64,000 nucleotides of DNA. It comes from Annona cherimola (taxonomy: Eukaryota > Streptophyta > Magnoliopsida > Magnoliales > Annonaceae). Each line of letters opens with the position of its first letter. Position 1 is the first letter of the stretch. Shown piece after piece: positions 22,501 to 32,430 of the stretch. The stretch covers positions 91,807,137 through 91,871,136 of the forward strand of contig CM059972.1 in assembly GCA_030490835.1 (NCBI GenBank), written 5' to 3'. Below the pieces are notes generated by a model. The model was not told where the DNA came from. It saw only the letters and a list, made by a program, of their open reading frames with translations, and made no database searches. Made by a program: the position numbers and the translations under genes.

Positions 22501-22506
22501 TTGCAG
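19503..22506 (+). other. Putative 5' UTR intron of gene A
   Basis: It begins GTAAGG at 19503 and ends TTTGCAG at 22506, 62 bases before the gene A ATG. The 3,004-bp span contains the 179-bp minisatellite and no open frame of note. This is inferred from splice-site wording and the change in base composition; transcript data would be needed. Confidence 0.45.
19722..21950 (+). repeat. 179-bp minisatellite, about 12 copies
   Basis: The marker ATGCCTAAA recurs at 19920, 20100, 20279, 20458, 20637, 20816, 20995, 21174, 21353, 21532 and 21711, a period of 179. The last unit is shortened by 60 bp (next marker at 21830) and the first is diverged. Two variants mostly alternate: GAGCATGTTATG with TTTCTCTCA, and GAGCATGCTATG with TTTCTGTCA. 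This shows a 358-bp higher-order unit. It lies within the putative intron of gene A. Confidence 0.93.
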
Positions 22507-22568
22507 GTCACGTTGCTTGCTATCGATCTATTTGATATACAGTTCAAATAGCTTGAAACAAGGACAAT

Positions 22569-24182
22569 ATGGTGAATACACGAAGCAAGGGCCCAACAAA
22601 GAATGCAGTTCCAAAACGACGAGATTTGCCAGCAGCTGGAACTAGCCAACCCCAAAAGAAAAAGAAAACTACAACTACTGGAGAGGAAAAATCTGATGAA
22701 AAGAGGTATTTCGAGGACTTACGATCATCACTGATATACGAAGAGAAATTCCTGACAAGACCAGTTATGAGGGGTCGTCCACTACAAATTGAAGATTTCA
22801 TTGAATTTCCGTTCTCAAAGTGGTTAGTGGACTGTGGTTTATTTGATTTCATGATGGTTGAAGAGAACATTTACCCAGAACTTGTTCGAATGTTTTACTG
22901 CAATATCACCAAGGATGTCAATACATTTGTGAAGGGAGTGAAGATACCAATGCATGATGAGATGTTGAAGGAAGTATTTGACATTCCTATTTGGTCTGGT
23001 GAGGACCGACCCAAAGTTTCTAAACAAGAGTCATTTACTTTGATTAGCGGAGATGCAGAAAAGGGGAAGGAAGCAGCAAGGTTAACTTCTCGGGAGTTAC
23101 TAACTTTAAATATGAAGTTGCTACATTATGTTATTGCCAACAACGTTTTCCCTCGAGCTGGCTCTATGTCAGAGGTCTCTGTCAATGATGCTTACTGCAT
23201 ATATTGTCATGAAAAAGGAATTGTGCTTGATGCTGCTTTGGATATTCTGGAGCATATGATGAAGTGTCGAAAGCGGAAGAATGGGGCATTGCCATATGGG
23301 ATGGCCATCACTAGAATTTTAAAGCATTATGGAGTGGATTTATCTGGAGAAGATATGACAAAGTTTAAAAAATCTGATAAAATTGAAGGCAATCTGATAG
23401 GCAGGTTAGGCTATGTGTTTAATAAGGAAACGAATGAGTGGCGTCCTAGAAGTGTGAAGGAAGGGACTAATGCAGGGGAGGGGAGTGCCCGTCCGCCAGC
23501 GGCACCAGAGGCTGGTGAGCAGGTAGCACCAGAATAGCATGAAATTAGTGAGCAGGTAGCACCACAAGAGCATGAAATTGGTGATGAGCAAGTAGAGCAA
23601 ACGAGGGCTGCCACTATTCCCACAAATGCAAAGGAATCAACTTCAAAGGAACATATGTCAACGGCTTCTGAATCTAGATTTGAGGAGGTTTTGAGTGCAA
23701 AGTTTGAGGAGATGAAGAGAGAAATCAAGTCTCACATCTCCCAACTTATTTCAACATGTATGAAACCACCCACTGTCAATCCAACACAGTTTACCCCTTT
23801 TGTTAATGTAGGTTGTACTCCTACATCGGTCATTGACACTCCTACATCGGTCGTTGACACTCCGACGTTGGTCATTGTCACTCCCTGCACAATTCCTGGA
23901 ATTTCCAAAGCTGTGCTCACCCCCACAGAAGTATTGGTATCGACGTCCGTATCTCCTCCTACAGTAGCCATGTCACATGCTCATTCAAATTCACCACAAT
24001 CATCACCCTCCTTCGCTGATCTACCAAAATCAAATCAGGTTTACGTTGACGCCTCATATTCTGAAAATATTGCACGGCTTGCTAGAGCAGTGGAACAAGT
24101 ACTCGAGCATGTGAATAGGATCGACAAGAGGCTTGAAGCTGTTGAGAATAAGCATGAAGGAGATGGCCATGGGAAAAAGTGA
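22569..24182 (+). pseudogene. MULE gene A, putative plant transposon protein-like
   Basis: From ATG 22569 the frame stays open for 322 codons, meets TAG at 23535-23537, and continues in the same frame for 214 codons to TGA at 24180-24182. The total would be 537 residues. The N-terminus is basic with a nuclear-signal-like run (PQKKKKTTTT). Residues 65-290 resemble the putative plant transposon protein family (PF20167-like): MRGRPLQIEDFIEFPF, YPELVRMFYCNI, FVKGVKIPMHDEMLKEVFDI. Next come a Pro/Glu-rich region, Thr-Pro repeats of 24 bases (near 23820) and a coiled coil (about 500-527). The stop falls in a repeated EQVAP-x-HEI motif whose second copy has GAG there, suggesting one G-to-T change. 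Biochemical role unknown; a transposition accessory role is inferred from position. Confidence 0.7.
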
Positions 24183-24299
24183 AGACCTTAGAACTTTTGA
24201 ATATTTGTGTTTCAATTGCTATGTTCTTATGTTTGGCAATCTAATATTGGAAGAGAATTGTTTGTAATGAACTTTTTTTTTCAAATATGAATGTTATTG

Positions 24300-24605
24300 C
24301 CTTTAAATGAAATTTGAGGTTGCGAATGACGTTGCCCTATTGTGTGTGTATGCTTTTGAAACTGCAGGTGGGAATGAGGTTGCTCTATTGTGTGTATATG
24401 CTTTTGAAACTGCAAGTTATGAATGATGTTGCTCTTCTGTGATTGTATGTTACTACAATATAGTAAGGTGAATATCAGCACGCTAAAAGTTGAGTTAGCA
24501 GGCTATATGTTCGAGTAGTTGATTGTATGTTACTGCAATATAGTAAGGTGAATATCAGCACGCTAAAAGTTGAGTTAGCAGGCTATATGTTCGAGTAGTT
24601 AGTGA
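24300..24605 (+). repeat. Two short tandem duplications downstream of gene A
   Basis: A unit of about 57 bp with TATGCTTTTGAAACTGCA occurs at 24349 and 24406. It is followed by an 80-bp unit (GATTGTATGTTACT at 24441 and 24521), whose two copies are almost identical and contain CAGCACGCTAAAAG and GCAGGCTATATG. These carry the same GC-TGCTA-type motif seen across the element. Confidence 0.8.
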
Positions 24606-25385
24606 AAAAGAGGTTGTGAGATGATCCACTTGTGACTACGTATGCGTTAATGGTGGATCAGGTCTATGTTAATGGTGGATCAAGAGTATATATTGGCATT
24701 TCTGTATTTATTATGGAAGTGACGTGAATATCAGCACGCTAAGTGTTGAGTCAGCAAGCTATATGTATGAGGCAATATTGCTGAATGCTCAGGTCAGTAA
24801 GCAAATTGGCTCAGCATATCATTTGACCATGCACAACCGCATGCTACAGAGCAAAGAGTAAGGAAAAACTCACCCGACGTGATCTACCTGTGAATAGCAG
24901 CACGCTCATCTGTCAATGAGCATGCTGTACGCTGAAGTTCATTTTCAACCTCTATTGCACCGGTCACAAAAAATATATCTTTCCTTCTTTTTAATATGTA
25001 CCAACTTTTACAAAAAAAATACACTTCCTTATCTTTCAAAATGAACAAGTGAGTACAAAAAATACACTTTTTGTTCTTTCAAAATATACACTATAGTGAA
25101 TGAGATACAATTCCTTTTCCCTTTAAAATGGAGACTATAAATTCAGCATTCCCTTCTAAAAATGGAGACTATAAATCCAACATCCACTTGTCCATACGAA
25201 GACCCACACTTTCGCTCTCCATCCTGCATTGCACGTAAAATATGAAATGTAGCATTAGATTGACAACTACTTCAAAACAACTTATGAGGTGAATATGAAG
25301 ACATAATACCAAAATTGTTCATGTATTGATGGAGCTCCAACAGCAGCGTAGTCATGCACTAGTCTGTAGGCAAAAGAAGAATTAG
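24606..25385. other. Non-coding space between convergent genes A and B
   Basis: It contains several AGCA-GCTA-like motifs (24728, 24815, 24897) and AT-rich tracts. The 3' end of gene B may extend here: a donor-like G/GTATTATG near 25466 and an acceptor-like TTTGCCTACAG near 25367 (minus strand) would give an alternative C-terminus. No separate gene seen. Confidence 0.4.
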
Positions 25386-27815
25386 CTAAAGAGGTTCAAA
25401 TGGGGTGGAATAGATAAAGTGAATAAATATGCAATTGAGTGGTATGAAATGTGATGACATAATACCAGGTTGTTGACAATCCTTCTTAGACAATTCTGGA
25501 CAGTTTCGTCTATCGTGACCAATCACGACCTTCTTGCATCCTCGACATAATCGTCCCCTGTGTTCCATAGCTTTTTCGATATTTGATTTTAAGCGCTTAC
25601 TTGATCGTCCTTTTCTTTGAACTACATTTGGGAATTCAATGCTAACAGTAGGTGCATTAGGTACCTGAATTTCTCCTCTAATATTATCACCTATCTCAAC
25701 ACTGAGTGCTATAGAGGAATTATGACCTTCTTCGATATGTTCATTTGCATTGTTGCGATAATCAAAATGGTTTTCTTTGTCTCCACAAGTCATGTTTTGT
25801 TCTTCTTCATTCGAACATCCATCTTCCTTTTGTGATTGTATACGCTCTTGTAAATGTGTTATTAAAGTGTCTAAGGATGTAGTTCCAATTTGAAAACTAT
25901 CCCAACTTGATGTCATTTCCTCTAGAATGAAATTTAATTTTGAGAGCGTCAAATGTCGCCGTACCATAGCTGGATTCGTAACATCACAATTCCGCGTAAA
26001 TAGAGGAACTCCAACATTCTCTTTTGGACATTGAGACCAACGGCGAAGTAAGTGATCATCAGGCATAGTTATGATATCACGCCACTGAAATATGGATAAT
26101 ATATGCCGACAAATAATGCCACGCCACTCGAATAGACGACATGAGCATGTTGCAAATTGTTTAGGTTCATGCCAAGTTACTGTTCTTCTATAGGTGGGAT
26201 TTTTATACTTGTGTATTTCATATATAACATGACTCTCATTCACAACCTCAGATTTAGGCTTGTAATAATGTGACTCCTCTATTTCAGCCTGAAAATCAAA
26301 AAATATCTCTCTAGTGTATAACTTAGCAATTTGTTCCTCAATCACAAATTTAGTTTTCAAAATCGGAGTACCATATGTACTTTTGCAATCAGCTTCTTTT
26401 TCATCTTCTCTCCTTTTTCTAGCAGCACGCTCATATTCTTCTACAAACTCAAGCAATTGAGTGGTTGGCCCAACGAAGTTGTCAAAAAAAGCATTCATGC
26501 TTTCAGATCGTTGTGTTGTTGTCATACCTGCTAAGAAAACACTTCTTGTATAGGCTGGAATCCACTTATCTCTCACATTGTACATCTGTTATAGCCATGC
26601 ATGGTCCGTCAAACTATAATCATTCATTAATTTTGCCCACCCAGATTCAAACTCATATGTATCTTCTGTATTGTGAATTAACTTGTACAACTGATCTTTG
26701 AATTCAGGATATTTATGATTGGCAGATTGCAACTTTTCGGGAAATTTCCTATGTATGTGCCATGAACAGAAAATATGTTTTGTAGTTGGGAAAACTATGG
26801 AAATAGCCTTTGTAATAGCCGGATCTTGATCTGTGACAATAGCTTTAGGTGGTACACCACTCATAGCATGAAGCCATGTCTTAAACAACCATGTAAAGTC
26901 TTCCTCACTTTCCCCAAATAATAAACATGCACCAAGCAAAACTGATTGCTTGTGGTGATTCACTCCAACAAATGGCCCAAAAGGCATATCATATTGATTT
27001 GTTCGATAAGTTGTATCGAAACAAATAACATCATTGAAAACTTGGTAATCTCTTTTAGATTCCCCATCTACCCAAAAACATGACATCAACCGATTGTGCT
27101 CATCGACTTGAATTTCATAAAAGTAATTGGCATTCGTAGCAAATTGCTTCTGAAAGTACTGAACTAATGCTGTTGCACTTCCCCCATATTTTGACATCCG
27201 TCTGAATCTTAAGACATTACGAAGATCAACTTCCATGAATCCTAATTGATCACGACCCCCAACCTCCTCTGTCATGAATTGCAATGATCTGGATACTCCT
27301 ATACCAACCTTGCACAACTCTTCAACTAGATTTAACTGTGAGTCCGACACGTTGCGATGGGACCGAAGACATCGAGATTTGATGGGAGACTCCAACCGAT
27401 GAGAGTGCTCTTCTTTGAAATTAATAACTGTCCATTTAGAAGTGTTGCCCATGAGCTTAATAGTGAGTGATGCAAGACATCCACATCTAGTAATGTCCAT
27501 CTGTTTTCTTTTTTTTTCAACATTTTCTACGTTCCTTCTATGTCCTTCTCTTGAGCATTTAAGAATGCGAAAGCATATCTGCTTATCTTTTTTAGATCTT
27601 CTAACGTCGCTTTTTCTTATACTGAAGCCACAACATCTTCCATATAAATTGTAGAAGGAATATGCCTCTTCCTCACTATGAAACTCTTGCCCAATAATAG
27701 GAGTTAACTCAGCAGGCGCAACAGGAGTGAAAGTAGTCACACTTGCTAGACTCTGTTCACTTACTTCAACTAAAGTAGCATCTTCAGTCAATTCCACTGT
27801 ATGCAATGGAGACAT
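25386..27815 (-). pseudogene. MULE gene B, FAR1-type transposase with one stop
   Basis: The first ATG is at 27815 (an in-frame TTG extends to 27833). The frame runs 408 codons to TAA at 26591-26589, then continues in the same frame to 25386, about 809 codons in all. Domains in order: FAR1 DNA-binding zinc domain (about 41-140, GCGCLASLTIK and EEHSHRL), MULE transposase core (about 260-355, VICFDTTYRTNQYDMPFGPF, IVTDQDPAITKAI, FCSWHIHRKF), conserved GMTTTQRSESMNAFFD, SWIM zinc finger (CSCRLFEWRGIICRHIL) and a C-terminal CCHC knuckle (CRGCKKVVIGHDRRNC). It would bind the inverted repeats and cut and join DNA in the nucleus. The stop lies between HAWL and MYNVRDKW, where the family normally reads through. 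Otherwise intact. A domesticated FAR1/FRS gene is unlikely because it sits between matching inverted repeats. Confidence 0.85.
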
Positions 27816-27833
27816 ACCTTTGTCCGTGTTCAA

Positions 27834-29514
27834 GGTGATGTCATTTAATAAATACCTACTAAATTACATTTGAATAACAATATAAATTATTCAACTTATA
27901 AGAAATAGAATATGTTAATTTTATAAGTACTTACAATGCAATAATATCTACCTTGCAAAATAAATGGGTATTGTGGAGTTTTTCTGTTGGGTATTGAGGA
28001 GATTTTCCCCTACGGGATTCTAATTACATATAAAATTAGTTATAAAACTTTTTTCATAAGATTCTTGTTATCAGCAGGCTAAGTGTTGAATAAATGTACA
28101 ATGAACATGCTTTATGCACAAGTTAGTGCATAGTTTGAGATTGCAGACAATCTATTACTTGTTATCAGTATGCTAAATGTGGAATGATCATGCTTTATGC
28201 ACAAGTTAGTGCATAATTTGAGATTGCAGACAATCTATTACTTGTTAGCAGTATGCTAAATGTGGAATGATCATGCTTTATGCACAAGTTAGTGCATAAT
28301 TTGAGATTGCAGACAATCTATTACTTGTTATCAGTATGCTAAATGTGGAATGATCATGCTTTATGCACAAGTTAGTGCATAATTTGAGATTGCAGACAAT
28401 CTATTACTTGTTATCAGTATGCTAAATGTGGAATGATCATGCTTTATGCACAAGTCAGTGCAACTTGTTATCGCTATGATTGCAAGTCATTTGTGTTGTT
28501 ATTAACATGCTAAGTGGCGTGGCATGTAAGTTGAGAATGCAAGTCTATTTTTTCTGATTTTCAACATGTTAAGTGGTCGTTAAGCATGCTATATGCAGAA
28601 GTCAATGTCTATTTTCAATTTACAAGTCATCTGTTTCTGGTTAATGCCATGTGCTAAGTGATGGATGAGCATGACATATGTACAATGCATTCTGTAAATT
28701 GCTTGTCATCTGTTTCATCGGTTTCTAGTTAACTACCTGCTAACTACTGGATCAGCAGCCTTGTCTACAAGTTGGTGTGTATTTAGGAATTGCTGGATGT
28801 CAGTTTTGTCTGGTTCAACATGCTAAATGTTGGATCAATATGCTATATGCATTAGTCAGTGTGCATATTGGAACCACAGGTCCAGCATTTGAAAGTATTA
28901 GCATGTTAATTGTTCAATAAGCCTGATATACGTGTATTGTGTACGGTGAAATTGCAGAACGGCTATTTCATCTGCTTTTTGGTAATCAGCATGCTAAATG
29001 TTAGATCAAAAATACTATATGAACAAGTCAGTATGTATTTTAGAATTGCAGTTTATCTGTTTATAAATATCAGCGTGCTAGTTGTTGTATGAGCATGCTT
29101 TACATAAGACTAAAAAAATAAATAATAGTTTAATGAAATAAGAAAATATATAATAGAAATAAGAAAATATATAGTAGAAATATAAAAAAATTTAGATAAC
29201 TGCAAGTCCTTTTGATCGTTTTATAACTTTTGAAGCTTTAACAGTTTTTGAATTTGTAGTGAAAGCGAAGACTACCTTACGTAGATTATACATCTCGTAA
29301 ATTTGTGGTTGTCACTCAGCCTTCGTACTTTTTGACATTCTGCAAATCATCTCTTGTCTGTTTCACTATTTTCATTCAAACATATTCTGGGATAGAGAAT
29401 CGAGCACGGGCACGGGCAGTTTTCGAGACCGAGCGGTTTTCAGGAAAGCAGATTTTTACAGGAGATGAGCTTCACATATCTTCGCAGCTTTCATTTTCTT
29501 TTCCTCATTTTTTC
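27834..29514 (-). other. Gene B upstream region with dispersed repeats
   Basis: This AT-rich region holds the 83-bp array (28063-28465) and many variants of GCATGCTA-type motifs (for example CAGCATGCTAAATG near 28987 and CAGCGTGCTAG near 29071). A donor-like CTAC/GTAAGG on the minus strand near 29280 suggests a 5' UTR intron like that of gene A. The exon structure is not resolved. Confidence 0.35.
28063..28465 (+). repeat. 83-bp tandem array, about 5 copies
   Basis: CTTGTTATCAGTATGCTAAA or a variant starts at 28158, 28241, 28324 and 28407, a constant 83-bp period. A diverged copy precedes at about 28066. Each unit contains ATGATCATGCTTTATGC and AGATTGCAGACAATC. Near-identity of the units points to recent expansion. 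Confidence 0.9.
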
Positions 29515-29746
29515 CGCCAACTTTTCTTCGGCAAGCATCATTGCTGGGCATCGGCCTTTGTTCTATTTTCCAGCACGATTTTTTTCTTCATTCAACCGGC
29601 TCTGAGATGCAATGTGGGCGTCATTTTTTCCGCCAACTTTTCTTCTGCAAGCATCATTGCTGGGCATCGGCCTCTCTTCTATTTTCCAGCACGATTTTTT
29701 TCTTCATTCAACTGGCTCTGAGATGCAATGTGGGCGTCGTTTTTCT
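29515..29746 (+). repeat. 116-bp tandem duplication near the MULE right end
   Basis: CGCCAACTTTTCTTC occurs at 29515 and 29631; the two blocks differ at a few bases and end with GATGCAATGTGGGCGTC. Plus-strand open stretches here are repeat by-products. The block may belong to the gene B leader, which would be read on the minus strand. Confidence 0.85.
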
Positions 29747-29899
29747 GAAGGGGATAATTGGGATGGTAGATTTCAGAACAGCCGAGATTTGGGCGGGATA
29801 CGGCTGCCTTTTTCCATGCAATATGCATACCCGCACCCAGAACAAAATGACACGCATCAAATTCACTGATTCACAGGCGTGCTACACGCACACAGAAAC

Positions 29900-29989
29900 A
29901 ACGGCCAGGATTTTTTCCGCTGCCACGGACGGGCGGATGGCGCACCTGCACGGGAATTCGGGTACAGCGTTGCTGCACCTGAATACATC
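29900..29989 (-). repeat. MULE right terminal inverted repeat
   Basis: This is the reverse complement of 18827-18916 with three substitutions, all transitions. One of them, GCTGTACC for GCTGCACC, weakens the terminal hairpin. Beyond 29989 the sequence is CC and a TA tract. Confidence 0.92.
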
Positions 29990-30207
29990 CCATATATATA
30001 TATATGTTCGTATACTACATACGCTGCATTTTTTCCGTTTTTTTCTTACAAATGGTCTAACCAAAGCCTCTTGTGATGCTCCTATAAGATAGAAGAAATA
30101 ACACCACAAACTCATGCAATTTTTCCACAGCCATGATTCGAGATCGAGCTGCTCAATTGATGGAGCAAATGCTTGTACCACAACGCCAGAGGCATCGTGG
30201 TATCTTT

Positions 30208-30564
30208 GGGGCGCGATCTCCTGCACTGCCTGCTCCCCGGTGCACACACCTTTTTTTTTTTTTGAAATTTTTTTTCTAAAAATGTTAATATAGGTGAATT
30301 TAACATGTGTATAAATTTTTACCATTTTTAGATATTTATTTTTTATTTTTGAAAATCAATGGCATTTTAGGTAATCCCACTGATTTTCAAAAATCAAAAA
30401 TAAATATCTAAAAATCTCCAAAAATGGTAAAAATTTATACACATGTTAAATACAATTGGGCTAACAAGTTTATGAAAATTTTTTCAAAAAAACATAAAAA
30501 AATAGGTGTATGCGCCCGGGAGCAGGCAACGCTGCCTGCTCCCAGGTGCAGGAGATCGGCGCCC
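30208..30564. mobile_element. MULE-type MITE, family M copy 3
   Basis: A 357-bp element. Its left end reads GGGGCGCGATCTCCTGCAC and the reversed right end GGGCGCCGATCTCCTGCAC. It is flanked by GGTATCTTT (30199-30207) and GATATCTTT (30565-30573), a 9-bp duplication with one change. The arms share the ATTTTTACCATTTT block with copies 1 and 2. The outer 30 bases differ from the other copies, so the ends evolve faster than the interior or were exchanged. Confidence 0.82.
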
Positions 30565-30745
30565 GATATCTTTCGCCTTTTAATTTGGTGGATTTGGTGT
30601 ACGTTAGTGATTTTTTTTTTTTGAAATATGGGGATTCTTCCACCTGTCCTAAGATCAAGGACAAGAAGAGGAGTCCTATCCACATCCCAAAAAAAATTAC
30701 CAATATCTTTTCCCAGTTGAAAGAGGATACAAGATGGTGGGGTGT

Positions 30746-31522
30746 AGGGGGAGGAATCGAGGGCGAGCCGTATTAGATCAGGGTTTGCCCAACCCTAACC
30801 CTAATTTTTAAAAATTCAGTTCGACCTTATATTTATACCGGGTCGAGACAAGGTCGGTTTGACCCTCATTTTTTAAATAGGTCTTGGGACGAACTTCAAG
30901 TTTGTATCAAGATGGTTTCGGGACGATGGGTCAAGTGAAAAATGCGGTCAGATAAGACGATTTTAAGATTTTATACACTAAAATGGAGTTCCAGTTCACT
31001 AAGTCGATTTAAATGCGGTCAGATAAGACGATTTTATACACTAAAAACATAAAGACACATCTATACTAAATTTAAATGGTATATGATTTAATATTTTACT
31101 AATTATTAAAAAACACATATTTACTAAAACAAAATATGAGAAAATATAGTATGAATTTATTAAAATAGGTCAATATACAATTATATGTAAGAATTATATA
31201 TGTGCAAATTCCTCTTATTGATTCTTATAGTATTTTCTATATAAATTGATTCTTCTAATGTTAGATATAGTTGATTATAAAAAAAATATGAGAATTTTGA
31301 AAGAAAATAATAATAAGATTTAAACATAGGTTTATAATTTTTAATAAATTAATATATACAAGACGAATCGGGACATGGTCGACCAACATCAGCCCTATTT
31401 TTGAATTCGGGTACAAATTTCTGACTCATCTCTATATCAGGTCAAAAATTAGTTCAACTCGGTCAAAAACAAGTTAGGCCAAGGCCGAGTCACGAGTAAA
31501 CCCGCCCCAATTCCCACCCCTA
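30746..31522. mobile_element. Non-autonomous hAT element, degraded (family H1)
   Basis: It begins TAGGGGGAGGAATCG and ends CCAATTCCCACCCCTA, matching the ends of the elements at 49625 and 61661. Subterminal blocks AGGGTTTGCCCAACCCTAA and GGTCTTGGGACGAA also match 61661-62341 in reverse. The flanks GTGGGGTG and GTGGGACA share five of eight bases, consistent with a decayed 8-bp duplication. The interior is AT-rich and non-coding. Confidence 0.7.
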
Positions 31523-32180
31523 GTGGGACATTCCACCGCTCCATTACATCCAAATAAATTGCAAGAGCTAATTTAATCAAACAATGAACAATTGAGTTTC
31601 TTGTTCTAGAGACATGAGAGTAAGAAATTTGAGAAAAATGTGTTTCTATGTTTTTGACATCCTGTAACTGAAACGAAGGTTTGATCAAAAGAATTTTAGC
31701 ATCCTTTAGCCATGTGATTACCACTAATGTATCACTTTCTATGACAAGTTTGTTAAACCCTTTACCTTTTAACCAGTCAAGCCCTAAAAAATTGCTTTGA
31801 TCTCCATCCAGTTTGGATTCTCAATTCTCACTTCTTTCCATGTAGCAATTGCAATAAAATTTTCATTTTCATCTCTTAACACTACTCTAAAGCCCATCAA
31901 GTGAGTTTCATTTAAAGCAAGTTGCATCCACATTCAATTTACACCACCTAGCTTTCGGTTTCACCCACCTTGCAAGGCCTAATTGCATTTGAGAGTCAAG
32001 GTTAAAGAAAAGGAAAGTAGAGGAGCAATCATGTAGGAAATTCATGCACCAATCCGCTACACCTTGCATTAGAATTCTAATATTTTCTATAACGAGCTTA
32101 TTGCTAGCATGCCAAAATCTCTGGCACATAGTAATGAAAAGAGAGAGGGGATACTTATCTGTTCTCCTTTCTTGCAAGTT
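31523..32180 (-). pseudogene. L1-type LINE RNase H region, degenerate
   Basis: On the minus strand ARWVKPKARWCKLNVDATCF (near 31920-31985) is the start of a plant L1 RNase H-like domain. VSRTRNSIVHCLIKLALAI (near 31560-31615) is its end, where H-R-N---ADCLAK is usual. The frame between is broken. The LINE sequence stops at the hAT element boundary (31522), so its 3' end and poly-A tail are not seen. Confidence 0.65.
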
Positions 32181-32222
32181 GAATATATCTTTCAGGTTGT
32201 TGAGGTGTCTACTCTGTAAGTG

Positions 32223-32430
32223 TCAGAAGTGGCTTGCTTGGAAGGCTTCTTTTGTATACTGGCATTTCCAGAATATATGAAATTCATCCTGTAGCATCAT
32301 ATTACAAAGGTGGAAAGTTGGATTGATTGGGATTCCTCTCTTTAATAAGTTGACTCTTGCGGGAAGGAAATTAGTGAGGAGTCTCCAGCCAAGGATTTGA
32401 ATCTTCTTCAATAGCTTTGACTTCCAAACT
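32223..32430 (-). pseudogene. L1 LINE zf-RVT domain, degenerate
   Basis: The minus strand reads IQILGWRLLTNFLPARVNLL, then a Cys-containing segment and DEFHIFWKCQYTKEAF. This is the zf-RVT zinc-binding domain of plant L1 polyproteins (K-F-WR-----LPT---L, C--C------H-F--C), with the first Cys pair reduced. It lies between the RT and RNase H relics in the expected order. Confidence 0.65.

Larger units (their letters stand above)
18827..29989. mobile_element. Two-gene Mutator-like element, 11.2 kb
   Basis: An 11,163-bp element bounded by 90-bp inverted repeats that differ at 3 positions. It carries gene A (plus, 22569-24182) and the FAR1-type transposase gene B (minus, 27815-25386), which converge, with each 5' side towards one end. 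MuDR of maize has the same convergent plan. Direct TA-rich flanks (CC followed by TA repeats at 18812-18826 and 29990-30005) resemble a target duplication but cannot be told from microsatellite. Each frame has one stop codon. Internal minisatellites and many AGCATGCT-like motifs fill the non-coding parts. The intact ends suggest fairly recent insertion. Confidence 0.85.

Noticed and set aside
25386..27815. A domesticated FAR1/FRS host regulator
   Set aside because: It lies inside a pair of 97% identical inverted repeats with a partner transposon gene and carries a stop codon, which favours a transposon gene.
27816..27833. A transposase start at 27833
   Set aside because: That codon is TTG; the first ATG in frame is at 27815.
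29305..30092. Plus-strand open frames of 138 and 183 codons at the MULE right end
   Set aside because: They are produced by the 116-bp duplication and run through the inverted repeat into the TA tract; the gene there is on the minus strand.
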